A stretch of 38,362 nt of DNA from UBA1876 sp964515395 (GTDB taxonomy: Bacteria; Synergistota; Synergistia; Synergistales; Thermovirgaceae): NCBI GenBank assembly GCA_964515395.1, contig CAZERC010000018.1, forward strand, positions 1-38,362, given 5' to 3'. Positions 17,259 through 23,685 of the stretch are shown here, piece by piece. A program made the position numbers and the translations under genes. Positions within the stretch are counted from its first letter, which is position 1, and the number at the start of each line of letters is the position of its first letter. The notes beneath the pieces were generated by a model. That model did no database searches. It was not told the DNA's origin and saw only the letters and a program-made list of their open reading frames with translations.

Positions 17259-19250
17259 TCACATGAAATAATCGAAATCTTCTTCTCGTCGCATACGGTG
17301 GTGAACACGGAAAATTCGTGCCGGCAGCACGGAGGGCTCAAAACCAATAGTGTTTCTGTCTCCCTGCCAGACATATTTTTCGTCCCCCAAAAGGTCATGA
17401 AGAAGATAGGGTTGGTTCTGTTCGAAACCGAGAGTCTGGAGCGGGATATTCACGTTACAGCTTTGGTGTGTGAATGGATCCAGGCTCACTCCTATGAGAA
17501 GAAGGTTTTCTTCATCTGCACTTTGCTTGATGTAAAAGAGGACGTTTTCGTTGTCCGTCTCAAGGAATTTTACGTTCCGTGTACGGTGGAGCGCCGGGTT
17601 TTCACGGCGAATGGAATTCAAACGGGAAATAAAACTCCTGAGGTTGCCGGGTTCCTCCCAATTCCAGTCGCGAATTTCGTATTTTTCGGACTGAAGATAT
17701 TCCTCCCGTCCCGGCAATGCATCAGAGACGAGGAGTTCAAAGGGCGGTCCATAAATACCGTAACATGAAGAAAGGGTTGCTGCGAGAACAAGTCGTATGA
17801 TAAACGCCGGACGGCCGCCGATCTGGAGAAATTCCGGGAGGATGTCGGGTGTATTGGGCCAAAAATTCGGCTGGAAATATTCTGAGAGCTCGGTCTGTGT
17901 CAATTCGCGGAGGTATTCTCTCAACTCGAAAGCACTGTTCCGCCAGGTAAAATAGGTGTAGGATTGCGTAAAGCCTTCTCTTGCGAGGCGTCGCATGACT
18001 TTAGGTCGGGTAAAGGCTTCGGCCAGGAAGATAACGTTTTTGTCGTGCTTTTTGGCTTCCCCGATGAGCCATTTCCAAAAGCGGAACGGCTTCGTATGCG
18101 GGTTGTCGACCCGGAAAATACGGATTCCCTGATTCATCCAGAAAAACGTCACTTCTTTCAGTTCCTCCCAGAGCTCTTTCCAATTTGTAGTTTCGAAATT
18201 GAAAGGAACCACGTCCTGGTACTTTTTCGGCGGATTCTCGGCGTACTGGATGCTTCCGTCGGATCTCCAGTTGAACCATTCCGGATGGGAATTTATGTAA
18301 GGGTGATCTCGGGAACACTGAAACGCGAGATCCATGGCGACTTCCATACCGTAGTTTTCAGCCTTTTCTATGAAAGCCCTGAAATCTTCCAGCGAGCCGA
18401 GTTCTGGATGAATGGTTTTATGGTCTCCCTCGGCAGCCCCGATAGCCCACGGGCATCCTGGATCGCATGGACGGGCGGGAAGGGTATTGTCTGGTCCCTT
18501 GCGATCGGTAACTCCTATGGGGTGAATAGGCGGAAGGTAGACGACATCAAAGCCCATTCGTGCAATTTCGGGAAGTCTGTCTGATGCCTTTTTGAGGGTT
18601 CCTCCCATTTCCCCGTTGCACGTTGAACGCGGAAAAAACTCGTACCAGCTGCTGAAGCGGGCTTTCGGGCGCACTACATCGACTTCGAGGGGACGTGACG
18701 GTTTCGTCACGAAGGTGCTCATGTCAATGTTCCGGTCCATCAAGACTTTTAAGTGGTTTTCTCCAAGAATCCGGGAAATTGTTTCAAGACTTTCGGTACA
18801 GGATATTTTTTCGAAATAGGCCTGAAGCTCTTGTCGATCTTCGAAGGAAGCTCTTTCAAGGGCTTTCCAGATTTCGGTGCAAAGCTGATCCTTGTCGACG
18901 GCGGTTGCTTCCCCGGCGGACAGCTTTTTAAGAAAGTCCTTTGACAGGGTGGCAAATCTGTTGATCCCGCCACGAACTGCGTAGGCATATCTCTTCATTT
19001 CCCTGATATCGAAACAGGCTCTCCAGCGGTCATTCCCGAGGTGGGTCATGGGATACTCTTCCCACTCGGCAAGGCCCTCAACTTCTCCTTGCTGAACGAG
19101 GAGTGTCGCGAGTATTTCGTCATGTCCGTCTGCAAAAACGTCAGCCTCGACAGACACCATTTCCCCCGGGACCCGGCGGATCGAAAAGCGTCCATTGTCT
19201 ACAGAGGGGGTTATATTCTCGATCGCTACACGAATTGTCCCTTCCGTCAT
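17259..19250 (-). CDS. glgE: Alpha-1,4-glucan:maltose-1-phosphate maltosyltransferase
   Basis: A 663-residue GH13_3 enzyme that extends alpha-1,4-glucan by two glucoses per maltose-1-phosphate. An N-terminal beta domain comes first, followed by the conserved SSWYEFFPRS segment (about residue 200) and VVYLPPIHPIG. The nucleophile Asp is in IFRVDNPHTKPFRFW (about 380) and the Glu is in VIFLAEAFTRPKVM (about 410). The CTFT-like part of other GH13 enzymes is replaced by QSYTYFTWRNSAFELREYL, typical of GlgE. The ATG at 19250 lies 6 bases after AGGTG; a GTG at 19259 is the alternative. It is the first gene of the operon with treS-mak and glgB, and together they form the full GlgE route from trehalose to branched glucan. 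No glgA or glgC is in view. Confidence 0.96.
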   Translation of the reverse strand: MTEGTIRVAIENITPSVDNGRFSIRRVPGEMVSVEADVFADGHDEILATLLVQQGEVEGLAEWEEYPMTHLGNDRWRACFDIREMKRYAYAVRGGINRFATLSKDFLKKLSAGEATAVDKDQLCTEIWKALERASFEDRQELQAYFEKISCTESLETISRILGENHLKVLMDRNIDMSTFVTKPSRPLEVDVVRPKARFSSWYEFFPRSTCNGEMGGTLKKASDRLPEIARMGFDVVYLPPIHPIGVTDRKGPDNTLPARPCDPGCPWAIGAAEGDHKTIHPELGSLEDFRAFIEKAENYGMEVAMDLAFQCSRDHPYINSHPEWFNWRSDGSIQYAENPPKKYQDVVPFNFETTNWKELWEELKEVTFFWMNQGIRIFRVDNPHTKPFRFWKWLIGEAKKHDKNVIFLAEAFTRPKVMRRLAREGFTQSYTYFTWRNSAFELREYLRELTQTELSEYFQPNFWPNTPDILPEFLQIGGRPAFIIRLVLAATLSSCYGIYGPPFELLVSDALPGREEYLQSEKYEIRDWNWEEPGNLRSFISRLNSIRRENPALHRTRNVKFLETDNENVLFYIKQSADEENLLLIGVSLDPFTHQSCNVNIPLQTLGFEQNQPYLLHDLLGDEKYVWQGDRNTIGFEPSVLPARIFRVHHRMRREEDFDYFM

Positions 19251-19315
19251 AAGCGTCACCTGCTTTTATAGTATTTCCGATTTCCGGTACAGTTTTACGA
19301 GGGTGCAGCCATTCT

Positions 19316-19343
19316 ATGATAAAGCAATGAAGCGGAAGCGCAA
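19316..19343 (-). promoter_or_regulatory. Possible promoter of the glgE operon
   Basis: On the minus strand TTGCGC (19338-19343) is followed after 16 bases by TATCAT (19316-19321), some 65 bases upstream of the glgE start. The -35 is only a partial match, so this is tentative. Confidence 0.35.
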
Positions 19344-19391
19344 GAGGCTGTTTTCAAAAAAACACTTTTTCTGGCTTGTGGCGAGGGCATT

Positions 19392-19934
19392 TTACTGGTT
19401 CTGTTCCGGAATGATTTTGTGAGTCCCTTGAAATTCCAGGGTCATGAGAATCAAAAACAGTTTCTCAGGCGTTTTCGTGCCGGCGTTGCTTCGCTTGAGA
19501 GCAAGGAATGTCGGTCCGTGTCCGTCAACCGGGTCTGATGCAAAAAGAACAATGGAATCCTCTTCGTAAAGGAGATTATATCCGGTGTTTGGTTTCTTGA
19601 GTTTTTCCGCCAGTTGACTCATTGTGGCTGTTGAAGGGTCGCATACCACTTCAATGGCATGGATGAGTCTCATGTCGAGAGAATAAAGTATGACGCTTTC
19701 AAACCCGGCAGGGTCCCGTGACTCGAGGCAAAGGTACCTTCCAGGTTCACTGCTTTCTTCGAGTTTGCCGCATTGGACGTCATCGAGGGGAGCATAAAGG
19801 CGTATGCCCATTTCTTCAAGTTTTTCAAGCAATTGGGCAGAGTTTTTCATGGGGGCACGATTCAACCAGGAAGAACTGAGAAATGCGAGGACCAGGATGA
19901 CCGGGAGAGCAAGAATATATCCTTTACGACTCAT
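19392..19934 (-). CDS. Hypothetical membrane-anchored or secreted protein
   Basis: A 180-residue protein I do not recognise. An N-terminal hydrophobic stretch (YILALPVILVLAFLSSSWL, residues 6-24) acts as a signal anchor or signal peptide, and the rest is a soluble extracytoplasmic domain. It has two cysteines close to each other in the first third (DDVQCGKLEE and GRYLCLESRD), which could form a disulphide, and a third in EVVCDPSTA. No repeats or catalytic motifs are evident. The ribosome site is weak: GGAAAGG is far upstream of the ATG. It lies upstream of and in the same direction as the glgE operon, separated by about 140 bases that include a possible promoter, so it is probably transcribed separately. 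Confidence 0.6.
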   Translation of the reverse strand: MSRKGYILALPVILVLAFLSSSWLNRAPMKNSAQLLEKLEEMGIRLYAPLDDVQCGKLEESSEPGRYLCLESRDPAGFESVILYSLDMRLIHAIEVVCDPSTATMSQLAEKLKKPNTGYNLLYEEDSIVLFASDPVDGHGPTFLALKRSNAGTKTPEKLFLILMTLEFQGTHKIIPEQNQ

Positions 19935-20115
19935 GGTATTCTGTTTTTAAACCTTTCCTGTTAGGATAAAAACGTTGCAGAAAACCGGAATCACTCCAGG
20001 ATACACTAACAGAATCGCCCCTTTTACAAAAATGGGGAACTTGGAGAAGAAACAGTGTCACAGATGGAACCCATGGTACCTCACGGGAGACGGGTATCAA
20101 TCGGAGACCGGGAAG

Positions 20116-20579
20116 ATTTACTCCAGGATCCAGTCCTTTGTTATTTTCCTTGGAGTGAACCCTGGAGTCGGGGCTGCTGGTTTTCTTGTAGCTTCGGGTT
20201 CTGTTGATTCAAGGTACCTGGTGTTCCAGAAACCGCTCTGGACGTCTCCTTCGCGGGTTTTTGCCCCGGTCCGGACGATTTTGTGCATCGCTATGGCAAT
20301 AGCCGCATGGCGAGTCTGGATCGATATCAAGGAGTAGAGGGCTGCAACTCCATTGGTGCTGTGTTTTCTCAATATAGTACTGGATTTGCTTTGGTCGGTC
20401 CTGTTTTTGGTTTTCGGGCTCAGCTGGCTGCAAGCATTGAGATTATTGTCCTTTTCGCTGCAATTATCCTGTCCTTCAGAAAGGTTGACGACATCGCGGC
20501 CTGACTTCCGGTCCCCTATGCGTTATGGGTTGCCTTTGCCGGGGCATTGAACATGGCAATTGCGTTTGTGAACCGCTAG
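20116..20579 (+). pseudogene. TspO/MBR family membrane protein (tryptophan-rich sensory protein), frameshifted
   Basis: The TspO fold can be followed through three frames. The first (20116-20337) reads KIYSRIQSFVIFLGVNPGVG, then FQKPLWTSPSRVFAPVRTIL and MAIAAWRVW, the most conserved TspO segment, and stops. The second (about 20350-20440) reads FLNIVLDLLWSVLFLVFGLS. The third reads EIIVLFAAIILSFRKVD, a TGA at 20502-20504 where the family has Trp, then LPVPYALWVAFAGALNMAIA and a stop at 20577-20579. The initiation codon also seems lost: ATT lies where ATG would be expected, 9 bases after GGAG. All five helices are still recognisable, so the decay is recent. TspO binds porphyrins and tryptophan-rich ligands; none of this can be made here. 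Confidence 0.85.
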
Positions 20580-20646
20580 ATTGCCGAAAAGATGGAAGTC
20601 AGAAAAAAGAAGCGTTTGAACGGTTTCGATGCTGGCTTATTGTTGT

Positions 20647-20652
20647 ATAATG
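20647..20652 (+). promoter_or_regulatory. -10 element upstream of the MOSC gene
   Basis: A perfect TATAAT lies 30 bases before the MOSC ATG at 20682, inside an AT-rich stretch at the end of the tspO relic. A convincing -35 at 16-18 bases is missing. Confidence 0.4.
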
Positions 20653-20681
20653 CATATTTGTTCGTGTGAAAGAGGTGCCCC

Positions 20682-21113
20682 ATGGGTCTTTTGCTGTCAG
20701 TCTGCAAGAGCAACCGGAAAGAAGATGTAAAACAACCTATGCAAACAGCCGATATCGATCCCGGAGGCGGCATCCGGGGAGATTCTCATTACGGCCCCGG
20801 CTCCCGTCAGACAAGCTTGTTGCGTCAGGAAGATGTTGAAAGGGCCGCCTGCAAGGCCGGGTTCGATTTTCCCTATGGGAGCCTGGCTGAAAACCTGCGT
20901 GTTCAGGGCTTGCCTGAAGATTGCCTCCAGCCTGGTAAACGACTGCGAATTGGTGACAACGTGGTGCTTGAGGTTACCGAAATCGGGAAAAAACCTGGTG
21001 AACCACATTCATATGATTATCGAGGTTGGTGTCTTTTGCCTGAAGTCGGATATTTTTTGCGTGTTCTTTCGGGCGGCCGAATACAGCCTGGCGACGGAAT
21101 TGGTGCAGAATGA
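20682..21113 (+). CDS. MOSC-domain protein lacking the usual cysteine
   Basis: A 143-residue single-domain MOSC protein, related to the C-terminal part of molybdenum-cofactor sulfurase and to YiiM. The family landmarks are present: GGGIRGDSHYGPGSRQTSLL (residues 29-48), then YGSLAENLRVQGLP, PGKRLRIGDNVVLEVTEIGK and the closing GYFLRVLSGGRIQPGDGI. Stand-alone MOSC proteins usually follow the EIGK segment with a Cys-containing motif (GKECH..C), thought to carry sulfur or bind the cofactor. Here the sequence is GKKPGEPHSYDYRGWC, so those cysteines are absent and the segment is about two residues shorter. It may be divergent or non-catalytic. AGAGGTG precedes the ATG. It lies 82 bases upstream of the hydrogenase operon but its functional link is unclear. 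Confidence 0.75.
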   Translation: MGLLLSVCKSNRKEDVKQPMQTADIDPGGGIRGDSHYGPGSRQTSLLRQEDVERAACKAGFDFPYGSLAENLRVQGLPEDCLQPGKRLRIGDNVVLEVTEIGKKPGEPHSYDYRGWCLLPEVGYFLRVLSGGRIQPGDGIGAE

Positions 21114-21118
21114 TAATC

Positions 21119-21154
21119 CCGAAAGGCAAGTGCACGGTGAAACATGCCTTTCGG
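21119..21154 (+). other. Inverted repeat just upstream of the hydrogenase operon
   Basis: CCGAAAGGCA (21119-21128) and TGCCTTTCGG (21145-21154) form a perfect 10-bp stem with a 16-base loop, between the MOSC stop and the mbhA start. No T-run follows. It could end the MOSC transcript, act as a 5' leader structure of the mbh mRNA, or be a regulator operator. Confidence 0.5.
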
Positions 21155-21195
21155 CGGATAGACAGTATCGAAATTGAAAGGGGGAGGTGAGGCAT

Positions 21196-21693
21196 GTGGT
21201 CATTTTTCTGCTTTCAGCTGTAACGTACCTGCTTCTTGCATGGACCGGAGGCGGTATTGATCCGGCTGAAGTAGCGATAGCCATCGTCCTTGGAGGAATA
21301 ATCGCCATTGCCGCCCGGTCCTGGAATCCGGGCAGATCATGGACACTGGCAGGTTTGAACCCGGTGCGGTGGGTTTCGTTTGTCCTCTATCTTTTTGGGC
21401 CGTTTTTATTGGGAATGGTCAAAGCAAATATTGATGTGGCCATAAGGGTCATCACGGGGGAAATCAGACCAGGTATCGTTCGTATCGATTCGGGCCTGAA
21501 AAAGAGCCTGTCTACGACGATGCTGGCGAATTCCATCACATTGACGCCAGGAACCTTGACTGTTGATGTGAACGATGATGTGGAAGAAGGAAATCTCTTC
21601 TACATTCACTGGATATTTGTGACCGACGAAAATCCTGCAGAGGAAGAAGTATACGGCTCTTTTGGAAAATGGGCGAGGAGGGTAGCCGAATGA
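21196..21693 (+). CDS. mbhA: Mbh hydrogenase antiporter-module subunit A (MrpE-like)
   Basis: A 165-residue membrane protein of the MrpE/MnhE family. Two or three N-terminal helices are followed by PVRWVSFVLYLFGPFLLGMV and a cytoplasmic tail with the family's STTMLANSITLTPGTLTVDV. It is the first of fourteen consecutive genes matching archaeal mbhA-N in order. In Mrp and Mbh complexes this subunit is structural and needed for assembly of the ion-translocating module. I chose the GTG at 21196, six bases after GGAGGTG, over an in-frame GTG at 21187 that abuts the ribosome site. Its TGA overlaps the mbhB start as ATGA. Confidence 0.9.
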   Translation: MVIFLLSAVTYLLLAWTGGGIDPAEVAIAIVLGGIIAIAARSWNPGRSWTLAGLNPVRWVSFVLYLFGPFLLGMVKANIDVAIRVITGEIRPGIVRIDSGLKKSLSTTMLANSITLTPGTLTVDVNDDVEEGNLFYIHWIFVTDENPAEEEVYGSFGKWARRVAE

Positions 21694-21950
21694 TTTCGAC
21701 TTTCTTTGCCTGGGGTGCAGCGATTCTCGCGCTTTGTGCCCTGGTGATGACGGGGCGCCTCATATCCGGACCGACGGTGCCCGACAGGGTTGTAGCCCTG
21801 GATTCCATCAATACGCTGGTGGTTGCGATGATGGTCCTTCTTGCCGTTGTCTCCGATTCGGTTGTCATGGTGGATGTCGCCATCGTATATGCCGGTCTGG
21901 CCTTTGTTGGGACCATGTTCATCGCAAGGTTTATTGAAGGTGGGGTGTAG
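21690..21950 (+). CDS. mbhB: Mbh antiporter-module subunit B (MrpF-like)
   Basis: An 86-residue protein with three membrane helices and the MrpF family core GPTVPDRVVALDSINTLVV followed by DVAIVYAGLAFVGTMFIAR. It is part of the Na+/H+ antiporter module that couples hydrogenase turnover to ion movement. The ATG at 21690 has GGAGGG nearby and overlaps the mbhA stop by four bases, indicating translational coupling; a longer frame from 21669 is an overlap artefact. The next gene starts 3 bases after its stop. Confidence 0.93.
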   Translation: MISTFFAWGAAILALCALVMTGRLISGPTVPDRVVALDSINTLVVAMMVLLAVVSDSVVMVDVAIVYAGLAFVGTMFIARFIEGGV

Positions 21951-21953
21951 ACG

Positions 21954-22325
21954 ATGACGGTGCTGATCGTACTCTTTTTGGTTGTGGGCGTTCTGTTCAA
22001 TGTCCTGGGCACTGTCGCGCTTTACCGGTTCCCCGATGTCTTCACCCGACTGCATGGGGCGACCAAATGCACGACTTTCGGTTCGATTTTTACGTCAGGC
22101 GCCGTCATCCTTTACGGCGTCCAGAAAATGCTTGCAACCGGCGATGGACGCTTCATCACGTTGATGGTGCATGTGGCGATCGCGATTCTCGCGTTGCTTA
22201 TCACCAACCCGACCGGTGCACATGCAATAGCGAGAGCGGCGCACAGAAGCGGAGTCCTGCCGAAAATGGCGGTAATCGACAGACTTGCCGAAGACGAAAA
22301 GAAAAAAGGTGGTGTCTCGGCATGA
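21954..22325 (+). CDS. mbhC: Mbh antiporter-module subunit C (MrpG-like)
   Basis: A 123-residue protein with three membrane helices and the diagnostic MrpG segment LGTVALYRFPDVFTRLHGAT. It is followed by a charged C-terminal tail (about residues 90-123, ending EDEKKKGGVSA), longer than in minimal MrpG proteins. It serves in the ion-translocating arm of the complex. Its stop overlaps the next start in an ATGA. No strong ribosome site is needed given the tight coupling; the ATG follows GGTGGGGTG at the end of mbhB. Confidence 0.93.
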   Translation: MTVLIVLFLVVGVLFNVLGTVALYRFPDVFTRLHGATKCTTFGSIFTSGAVILYGVQKMLATGDGRFITLMVHVAIAILALLITNPTGAHAIARAAHRSGVLPKMAVIDRLAEDEKKKGGVSA

Positions 22326-22585
22326 ACGCAATGGTCCACGTAATGGTCCTCATAGCAATAGTTGTGGCGGGCTTTTTTGCCGTCTGGTTCAGGGATTTGC
22401 TTTCCTCGGTGGTCTCTCTTGCCACATTCAGCCTGCTTTTATCCCTGGAATTTTTTATTCTTCAGGCTCCCGACGTAGCCATTGCCGAAGCCGGGATCGG
22501 AGCAGGTCTTACGACGGCTATCTACATTATCGCCCTCAGGGGATGCAACGTACTGCGCAAAGGCGGCGGAGGTGAGCGGAAATGA
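22322..22585 (+). CDS. mbhD: Mbh subunit D (MrpA C-terminal-like, DUF4040)
   Basis: An 87-residue protein with three helices. FRDLLSSVVSLATFSLLLSL and APDVAIAEAGIGAGLTTAIY match the MbhD/DUF4040 family, which corresponds to a piece of the C-terminus of MrpA. The acidic residues in PDVAIAEAGIG are the family's likely ion-path residues. The start is the ATG at 22322, overlapping the mbhC stop by 4 bases; longer readings from 22067 are in overlap with mbhC. It overlaps mbhE by 4 bases at its end. Confidence 0.92.
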   Translation: MNAMVHVMVLIAIVVAGFFAVWFRDLLSSVVSLATFSLLLSLEFFILQAPDVAIAEAGIGAGLTTAIYIIALRGCNVLRKGGGGERK

Positions 22586-22854
22586 AAAAGGGCGTGTTGT
22601 TTCTCATAGCCCTTCTTTTGGTTACCGGAACGCTCTGGGGTGCCCTTGCATCCATTCACCCCTTCGGGAACGTCGAGAAGGCGCCCATGGACGATTATTA
22701 TATTGAAAACGCCCAGCAGGAACGAAATGTGAACAACATCGTCACTTCCGTCGTTTTTGACTACAGGGCTTTTGATACCATCGGAGAGGCGGCGGTCCTC
22801 TTCACTGCCGTCTGTTCAGTGCTTGTCGTTTTCCGGAAGGGGGGGCACGACTGA
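22582..22854 (+). CDS. mbhE: Mbh subunit E (MrpA C-terminal-like)
   Basis: A 90-residue membrane protein with an N-terminal hydrophobic helix (VLFLIALLLVTGTLWGALAS). A conserved loop follows, reading NIVTSVVFDYRAFDTIGEAA, the hallmark of the MbhE / MrpA-C segment, and a second helix closes the protein. The DYRAFDT-E motif is conserved in Mrp antiporters. Its stop overlaps the next ATG (TGATG). The subunit belongs to the antiporter module together with mbhD; in many Mrp systems both are fused to MrpA. Confidence 0.92.
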   Translation: MKKGVLFLIALLLVTGTLWGALASIHPFGNVEKAPMDDYYIENAQQERNVNNIVTSVVFDYRAFDTIGEAAVLFTAVCSVLVVFRKGGHD

Positions 22855-23348
22855 TGCAACCTCTCTCTGTCATTGTCAGAACGATCTGTGACATATTTGC
22901 CTGGTTTTTGGCCATATTTGGTGCATATGTCATCATACACGGCCACCTTTCTCCGGGCGGTGGTTTTCAGGGAGGGGCTGTGGTCGCCACCTTCCTGGCA
23001 TTGCTTCTTGTCGCTCATGGCGGGAAGAAGCTTCTTGCCTTTGTCAAGCCGGGGATATATTCCTGGCTTGAAACAACGGGGCTGCTTGTGTTTATCGGAA
23101 CGGGGTTCGCCGGACTGACAACGGTTTTTCTCTACAACTTTCTTTCAGGCAGGGGCGGACTTTTCGGTGCAGTGGTACCGACAGGTCCAAATCCGGGTAT
23201 TTTGAACAGCTCGGGAACCATAGCCCTCATGAACCTGGCGGTAGGCCTCGAAGTCATCGGCGGGTTGTCCCTGATCGTCATTTACATGTTCAAGGGCATC
23301 CGCCTCTATGAGGAAGCAGGAAGCGAGGAGACCGGCCATGACAGGTAA
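22854..23348 (+). CDS. mbhF: Mbh subunit F (MrpB/MnhB-like)
   Basis: A 164-residue protein with four membrane helices. The MrpB signature IIHGHLSPGGGFQGGAVVAT is at about residues 24-43. It is followed by helices around TTGLLVFIGTGFAGLTTVFL and SSGTIALMNLAVGLEVIGGL. The short C-terminal tail is charged. It is a core part of the Na+/H+ module. The next gene begins 11 bases before its stop, an overlap with a GAGGAG ribosome site inside this gene. Confidence 0.94.
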   Translation: MQPLSVIVRTICDIFAWFLAIFGAYVIIHGHLSPGGGFQGGAVVATFLALLLVAHGGKKLLAFVKPGIYSWLETTGLLVFIGTGFAGLTTVFLYNFLSGRGGLFGAVVPTGPNPGILNSSGTIALMNLAVGLEVIGGLSLIVIYMFKGIRLYEEAGSEETGHDR

Positions 23349-23685
23349 TATGCCTTTTCTCGTCGTAGGAATTCTTTTCTTCCTGGGTCTCTATGCGATC
23401 CTTTTCGAGAGAAATCTCATCAAGATCGCAATTGGAATCACGTTGTTGGAAGCTTCTGCAAATTTGTTGCTCATCGTCCTCGGGTATCGGACCGGGGGAA
23501 GCATTCCGGTGTTTACCCTTGCTGGTGACGTGCAGACCATGACGCTTCCCACACCCCAGGCATTGACGCTGACCGCCATCGTCATCGGGCTGGCGACCTC
23601 GGCATTGTTGTTGTCGCTGATCATGATGCTGTACAAGCATTATGGAACCCTTGACGTGCGGGAGATCAGGAGGTTGCGAGGATGA
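23338..23685 (+). CDS. mbhG: Mbh subunit G (MrpC/NuoK-like)
   Basis: A 115-residue protein with three helices of the MrpC/NuoK family. The N-terminal helix is VGILFFLGLYAILFERNLIK. NuoK-type residues follow in IAIGITLLEASANLLLIVLG, with a Glu in the second helix that lies in the ion path of these complexes. The third helix follows PQALTLTAIVIGLATSALLL. The start is the ATG at 23338 after GAGGAG; an ORF reading from 23308 extends into mbhF. It overlaps mbhH by 4 bases. Confidence 0.94.
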   Translation: MTGNMPFLVVGILFFLGLYAILFERNLIKIAIGITLLEASANLLLIVLGYRTGGSIPVFTLAGDVQTMTLPTPQALTLTAIVIGLATSALLLSLIMMLYKHYGTLDVREIRRLRG

